DNA from: an uncultured Eubacteriales bacterium
Lineage (GTDB): Bacteria; Bacillota; Clostridia; Lachnospirales; Lachnospiraceae
NCBI GenBank assembly: GCA_900321145.1
Contig: ONVB01000238.1
Span: 1 to 8,806, forward strand
Direction of reading: 5' to 3'
DNA: 8,806 bases
Part shown: in pieces, positions 4,986 through 8,806 of the stretch
How the letters are laid out: every line of letters starts with the position of its first letter
Numbering within the stretch: the stretch's first letter is position 1
Position numbers and translations under genes: made by a program
Notes under the pieces: model-generated
Database searches by the model: none
What the model saw: the letters and a program-made list of their open reading frames with translations, nothing else
Told to the model about the DNA's origin: nothing

Positions 4986-6785
4986 TTGGGTATAAATACT
5001 TTGGACACGGAGCTTATGAAGAAGGCCGTACTCTGCGGTGCGAAAAGATTAAGCGACAACAAGGATTATATAAATGAACTGAATGTATTCCCTGTTCCCG
5101 ACGGAGATACGGGTTCGAACATGACGCTGACGATCATGTCTGCCGCAAATGCTGTGGCTGCTCTTGAGGAAGCGGACATCAAGACATTTTCAAAGACCCT
5201 CTCAAGCGGTGCCCTGAAGGGAGCAAGGGGTAACTCCGGAGTTATACTGTCACAGCTTATAAGAGGCTTCTGCAGGGAGATAGAGGATGCAAAGGAAGTA
5301 GATGCGAAGCTTATGGCTTCGGCATTTGTAAGGGGCGTTGAGACGGCCTACAAGGCTGTCATGAAGCCTAAGGAGGGTACCATACTTTCGGTAGCGAAGG
5401 CTGTGGCCGAGAAGACCTTCGAGATAGTGAGCTTTGAAGCGGAGGATATAGAGTTTATAGCCAAGGAAGCTCTTGAGTACGGTAACTATGCATTAGAGCA
5501 TACGCCGGATCAGCTGCCCGTGCTTAAGGAAGCCGGAGTGGTCGACTCGGGCGGACAGGGACTGATGGAGTTTCTGACCGGTGCATTTATGGGCATAATC
5601 GGCGATATGGATGTGAGCTTTACTGTTTCGCACAAGAAGTCGGGCGAGGGTGCCCAAAAGCTTGGCAAGGCGAAGAATGCGCCTTTGCATAAGCAGATCA
5701 GCGTGGATTCGAGTGATATTTCCACCTCGGATATAAAGTATGGTTATTGTACGGAGTTCATATCGAACATTCCCAAGCCGCTCACCGAGGACGAGGTTGA
5801 TGATTTCAAGCAGTTTCTGCTATCGATAGGCGATTCGCTTGTATGCGTGGCGGATGATGAGTTTGTGAAGGTGCATGTGCATACTAACCACCCGGGACTT
5901 GCTTTTGAGAAAGCTCTGGAACTCGGCTACCTTACAAATATGAAGATAGACAATATGCGGGAGGAGCACAAGGAGAAGCTCTCCATAGAGAAGCTTTCCA
6001 TGGAGGAAGCATTTGCGGAGAAGCTGGAGAAGGATAAAGGGCATAAAGAATCGCCTGTAAAGGACAGGCTTTCGATTAAGGAGGAGCTCACTCTCGAACC
6101 TCAGCCGGAACCGGAGATAGAGCTTAAAAACTTCGGTTTTGCAGCCTGTGCTTACGGTGAGGGAATAACAAATGTGTTAAAGGATATGGGCGTTGACTTC
6201 GTGATCGAGGGTGGACAGACCATGAACCCGAGCACCGAGGATATTCTGGATGCGGTGGATCAGATACCGGCGAAGATAGTCTTTGTACTGCCGAACAATA
6301 AGAATATCATCCTTGCGGCCGAACAGGCGGCAAAGCTTATAGATAACAAGAAGATAATAGTGATCCCGTCAAAGACCATACCTCAGGGTATAGCGGCCAT
6401 GATAGGCTTTATGGACGAGAAGACCGCGGAGGAGAACGAAAAGTCTATGACAGCACAGCTCAAAACCGTAGCCTCCGGTCAGATAACCTATGCGGTGAGA
6501 GATACGAAGTCGGGTGATCTGACTATCAAAAAGGGCGATTTTATGGGCATAGACGATACGGGAATATGCTCATCCGGCCCGGATATGAAGGAGGTTGCCG
6601 GCAAGCTCGTCGGACATATGATGAATGATGAGTACGGCCTGCTCACGCTCTACTACGGAGCCGAAGTGAAGGAGGAGGAAGCCGAAGCTTTGAGGGAAAG
6701 TCTTATTGAAGCATATCCCGACATAGATATCGAGGTTATGCCGGGCGGGCAGCCTGTATACTATTACATTCTTTCGCTCGAATAG
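4986..6785 (+). CDS. fakA: DAK2-domain fatty acid kinase catalytic subunit (FakA/YloV family)
   Basis: FakA phosphorylates fatty acids presented by a FakB (DegV-type) carrier, giving acyl-phosphate for phospholipid synthesis. The TTG at 4986 follows AGGGGG (4970-4975) by ten bases. The N-terminal DhaL-like nucleotide domain has the metal-binding NVFPVPDGDTGSNM (33-46, D39 and D41), KGARGNSGVILSQ (78-90) and DSGGQG (187-192). The middle domain has YGYC (C255) and HVHTNHPG (H297, H299), which look like a zinc site. The C-terminal domain has GGQTMNPST (409-417) and LPNNKNI (435-441). Total length is 599, about 45 more than Bacillus YloV. The excess lies in a charged Glu/Lys-rich linker at about 329-381. 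No fakB is in view. An alternative is another acyl- or glycerone-kinase-like role, but the domain set is that of FakA. Confidence 0.92.
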   Translation: MGINTLDTELMKKAVLCGAKRLSDNKDYINELNVFPVPDGDTGSNMTLTIMSAANAVAALEEADIKTFSKTLSSGALKGARGNSGVILSQLIRGFCREIEDAKEVDAKLMASAFVRGVETAYKAVMKPKEGTILSVAKAVAEKTFEIVSFEAEDIEFIAKEALEYGNYALEHTPDQLPVLKEAGVVDSGGQGLMEFLTGAFMGIIGDMDVSFTVSHKKSGEGAQKLGKAKNAPLHKQISVDSSDISTSDIKYGYCTEFISNIPKPLTEDEVDDFKQFLLSIGDSLVCVADDEFVKVHVHTNHPGLAFEKALELGYLTNMKIDNMREEHKEKLSIEKLSMEEAFAEKLEKDKGHKESPVKDRLSIKEELTLEPQPEPEIELKNFGFAACAYGEGITNVLKDMGVDFVIEGGQTMNPSTEDILDAVDQIPAKIVFVLPNNKNIILAAEQAAKLIDNKKIIVIPSKTIPQGIAAMIGFMDEKTAEENEKSMTAQLKTVASGQITYAVRDTKSGDLTIKKGDFMGIDDTGICSSGPDMKEVAGKLVGHMMNDEYGLLTLYYGAEVKEEEAEALRESLIEAYPDIDIEVMPGGQPVYYYILSLE

Positions 6786-6813
6786 GGAAAAACGTGCATA
6801 AAAAGAATAATAA

Positions 6814-6842
6814 TGGACAAGTGAGAATAAAAGTAGTATAAT
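6814..6842 (+). promoter_or_regulatory. Promoter of the SEC-C / helicase pair
   Basis: TGGACA (6814-6819, five of six to consensus) and a perfect TATAAT (6837-6842) are 17 bases apart. Transcription would start near 6849, giving a leader of about 53 bases that ends with AAAAGGAG (6883-6890), 11 bases before the ATG at 6902. I see no hairpin terminator between the fakA stop (6785) and this promoter, so readthrough from the fakA unit may add to expression. Confidence 0.8.
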
Positions 6843-6901
6843 GCTTTAGATTTTTTGTGAATCAGGACTAATACGAAGAGTTAAAAGGAGTTTGAGAAGA
6901 A

Positions 6902-7408
6902 ATGGGTTTACTTGAAGAATGGCGTGATCACGCTTACGGATTAGATGACAGAACACCGGAGGGCAAGGAATTCTGGCTCGATTACTTCCAAAGGGAGAAG
7001 GCTATATATGAGAAGCTTCTTGACAATCCCGAGGGTGTGGTTGTAGGAACTGTTAAGGAGCTCGCAAACAGGTTTGATATGACCATTGAGCTTATGGTCG
7101 GTTTTCTCGACGGTATAGACGAGTCTCTTCGTCAGTCCAACAACCTCGAGGAGCTTACCGAGGACACAGAGGTAAAGCTTGATTACGAGCCTGAAAGTCT
7201 CTATATGAATATGGTTGACTGCAATGCAGAGTGGCTTTATACCCTTCCTCAGTGGGAGAGGATCATCACAGAGGACAGAAGAAAAGAGCTTTTCAAGGAG
7301 GCGAAGAGCCGCAAGACTATAGTTAAGCCGAAGAAGATAGGCAGAAACGATCCGTGTCCCTGCGGAAGCGGAAAGAAGTATAAGAAGTGCTGTGGTGCAA
7401 ATGCGTAG
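6902..7408 (+). CDS. SEC-C zinc-motif protein
   Basis: A 168-residue protein. Its last 22 residues form a SEC-C motif, GRNDPCPCGSGKKYKKCCG (147-165), with zinc ligands C152, C154, C163 and C164. This motif, first known from the SecA tail, binds zinc and mediates protein contacts, often with ribosomes or SecB, but it occurs in many unrelated proteins. Residues 1-140 are acidic and mostly helical by eye (LLEEWRDHAYG, EFWLDYFQREKAIYEKLL, TVKELANRFDMTIELMVGFLDGI). I do not recognise a catalytic site. A basic linker (KSRKTIVKPKK) joins the two parts. There is no signal peptide, so it is cytoplasmic. The gene end overlaps the start of the helicase gene by 8 bases, which suggests coupled translation and perhaps a joint role in DNA or RNA metabolism; that role is inference. 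Confidence 0.92.
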   Translation: MGLLEEWRDHAYGLDDRTPEGKEFWLDYFQREKAIYEKLLDNPEGVVVGTVKELANRFDMTIELMVGFLDGIDESLRQSNNLEELTEDTEVKLDYEPESLYMNMVDCNAEWLYTLPQWERIITEDRRKELFKEAKSRKTIVKPKKIGRNDPCPCGSGKKYKKCCGANA

Positions 7409-8806
7409 ACTCTCGGACGAGCAAAGGACGGCGGTGACTCATGTGGACGGCCCCATGCTTGTGGTTGCGGGACCGGGTTCGGGAAAGACCACCGTTATTA
7501 CAGAGAGAATAAAGTATCTTATAGAATCTGCGGGAGTTTCTCCCGCAGATATTCTTGTTATAACCTTTACGCGGGCTGCCGCATATGAGATGGAACAGCG
7601 GTTTAAAGCTCTTATGGAGGGCAGCAGTAAGGGTGTCAGATTCGGTACATTTCATTCGATTTATTTCTGGATAATCAAGACTGCTTACAGCCTGCCGGAT
7701 GGCTGCGTGATAAGCGAGGAAGAAAAAAGAAAACTCATATCCGATATCATGGCCGCAAAGAATTTAAGCTATGAGAACAAGGAGGATGTCATATCAAGCG
7801 TGATAAGCCAGATCAGCTTAGTCAAGTGTGATATGCTCGATATAGACAATTATTACAGCAAGGATCTGCCTGATGATGATTTCAAGACCATTTACAGGGA
7901 GCTTTGTTCAAGACTCAAGGAACGCGGGTTGATAGACTTTGATGATATGCTCACTATGTGCTATGAGCTCCTTTCTTCGCGGGAGGATATCCTTGAAAGG
8001 GTAAGAGCCATCTTCAAGTATATCATGGTTGATGAGTTCCAGGACAGCAACCTGATACAGTATAAGGTCCTGAGGCTTTTGTCTGCTCCCTTAGACAATC
8101 TCTTTGCTGTGGGGGATGACGATCAGAGCATATACGGTTTTCGCGGAGCAAGACCGGAGATCATGCTTCAGCTTAAAAAGGACTATAAGCGTCTTGAAAC
8201 TGTGTACTTAAGCACCAATTACAGGTGCGCTTCCAAGATAGGTGAGGCTGCTTCGGCGGTGATCGGCGAGAATAAAACACGTTTTAAGAAGAGCCTGAAG
8301 ACGGAAAGCAATGAGGAGGGCAGTGTTAAGCTGCTCAGGGTGAAGGATGATAAGGAGCAGTGCGACAATATCCTAAGGCGTGTATTCGATGCGGTAAGAC
8401 AGGGTATTCCGCTTGACAGGCAGGCGGTCATCTATCGGACGAACATAGAACCGAGAAGGCTCTGCGTAGTACTTGACGGGATGAACATTCCGTATACCAT
8501 AAGCGATTCCATGCCGAACATATTTGACCACTTCGTGGTAAGGGGAGTTCTTGATTATATGGCGGCCGCACACGGTGATCTGTCGAGGGAGCGTATATTG
8601 AAGATAATGTATAAGCCCTCAAGGTATATAAAAAGAGAGCTGCTCACAGACAATCCGGTTGACTTTGATGAACTCAGGTACAGGCTGAGAACTAAGCCTT
8701 ATGCCATAGATGATATAAACAAGCTCGAAGCGGACCTGAGGGTCATAAAGAAGATGCGTCCGGCAGCGGCGCTGAACTTCATACGTCGTTCCGTGGGGTA
8801 CGACGA
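7401..8806 (+). CDS. UvrD/PcrA-like superfamily 1 ATP-dependent helicase, 3' end outside window
   Basis: Open from ATG 7401 to the right edge: 468 codons plus two bases with no stop. A 3'-to-5' DNA helicase of superfamily 1 is indicated by its ordered motifs. These are a Q motif LSDEQ (4-8), Walker A AGPGSGKTT (23-31), motif Ia ITFTRAAAYEM, motif Ib FGTFHSI, Walker B DEFQD (211-215), motif III GDDDQSIYGFRGA (238-250) and motif IV STNYR (271-275). Motifs V and VI should follow beyond the window. It could be a PcrA/UvrD repair helicase or a shorter UvrD paralogue; the missing C-terminus prevents a choice. The start lies inside the SEC-C gene's last codons in another frame (8-base overlap), and no strong ribosome binding site precedes it, so its translation probably depends on the upstream gene. 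Confidence 0.95.
   Translation, partial: MRRLSDEQRTAVTHVDGPMLVVAGPGSGKTTVITERIKYLIESAGVSPADILVITFTRAAAYEMEQRFKALMEGSSKGVRFGTFHSIYFWIIKTAYSLPDGCVISEEEKRKLISDIMAAKNLSYENKEDVISSVISQISLVKCDMLDIDNYYSKDLPDDDFKTIYRELCSRLKERGLIDFDDMLTMCYELLSSREDILERVRAIFKYIMVDEFQDSNLIQYKVLRLLSAPLDNLFAVGDDDQSIYGFRGARPEIMLQLKKDYKRLETVYLSTNYRCASKIGEAASAVIGENKTRFKKSLKTESNEEGSVKLLRVKDDKEQCDNILRRVFDAVRQGIPLDRQAVIYRTNIEPRRLCVVLDGMNIPYTISDSMPNIFDHFVVRGVLDYMAAAHGDLSRERILKIMYKPSRYIKRELLTDNPVDFDELRYRLRTKPYAIDDINKLEADLRVIKKMRPAAALNFIRRSVGYD

Noticed and set aside
1..8806. CRISPR arrays, transposons, phage genes, defence islands, tRNA or rRNA genes
   Set aside because: No spaced direct repeats, no terminal inverted repeats with transposase, no integrase and no RNA gene signatures were seen on reading both strands.

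Overview
The window looks like chromosomal DNA of a low-to-mid GC Firmicute (Bacillota), most likely a member of the Lachnospiraceae. The basis is gene content: an Asp23/YloU protein followed by a DAK2/YloV (FakA-type) protein, with a zinc-ribbon L28 gene diverging from them; a DUF5721-like protein; an SEC-C protein fused by overlap to a UvrD-type helicase. Strong AGGAGG-type ribosome binding sites, two TTG starts and heavy use of ATA isoleucine codons also fit. This is family-level inference from the sequence; no species call is possible.

Layout. (1) 1-582: 3' end of a gene entering from the left, possibly GNAT-like, closed by a hairpin terminator at 629-667. (2) 657-4191: an apparent five-gene transcription unit, argH, a small HTH-like protein, a 54-residue membrane peptide, a membrane-anchored transglutaminase-like protein and a DUF5721-like protein. 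It has a promoter directly before argH (overlapping the previous terminator), gaps of 15, 11, overlap and 7 bases, and a strong bidirectional terminator at 4161-4191. (3) 4211-4396 minus strand: rpmB, converging on that terminator. (4) 4397-4611: a divergent promoter region with an A/T-tract inverted repeat between the two promoters. (5) 4612-6785: the Asp23-family gene and the fakA/yloV-like gene, 14 bases apart. (6) 6902-8806: a promoter, a SEC-C zinc-motif gene and an overlapping UvrD/PcrA-like helicase gene that runs off the right edge.

Most of the window is housekeeping: the last step of arginine synthesis, a ribosomal protein, phospholipid-precursor (fatty acid) phosphorylation and DNA helicase functions. 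The least explained part is 2127-4131, where argH is followed by four co-directional genes with no evident link to arginine: two very small proteins, a single-pass transglutaminase-like protein whose translation is apparently coupled to the membrane peptide, and a lineage-specific protein. I see no CRISPR array, transposon, phage gene, tRNA or rRNA. There is no gene-free stretch longer than 300 bases; the largest, 4397-4611, is described below. I do not see clear evidence of a new defence or mobile system; the argH-downstream cluster is the best candidate for something undescribed.
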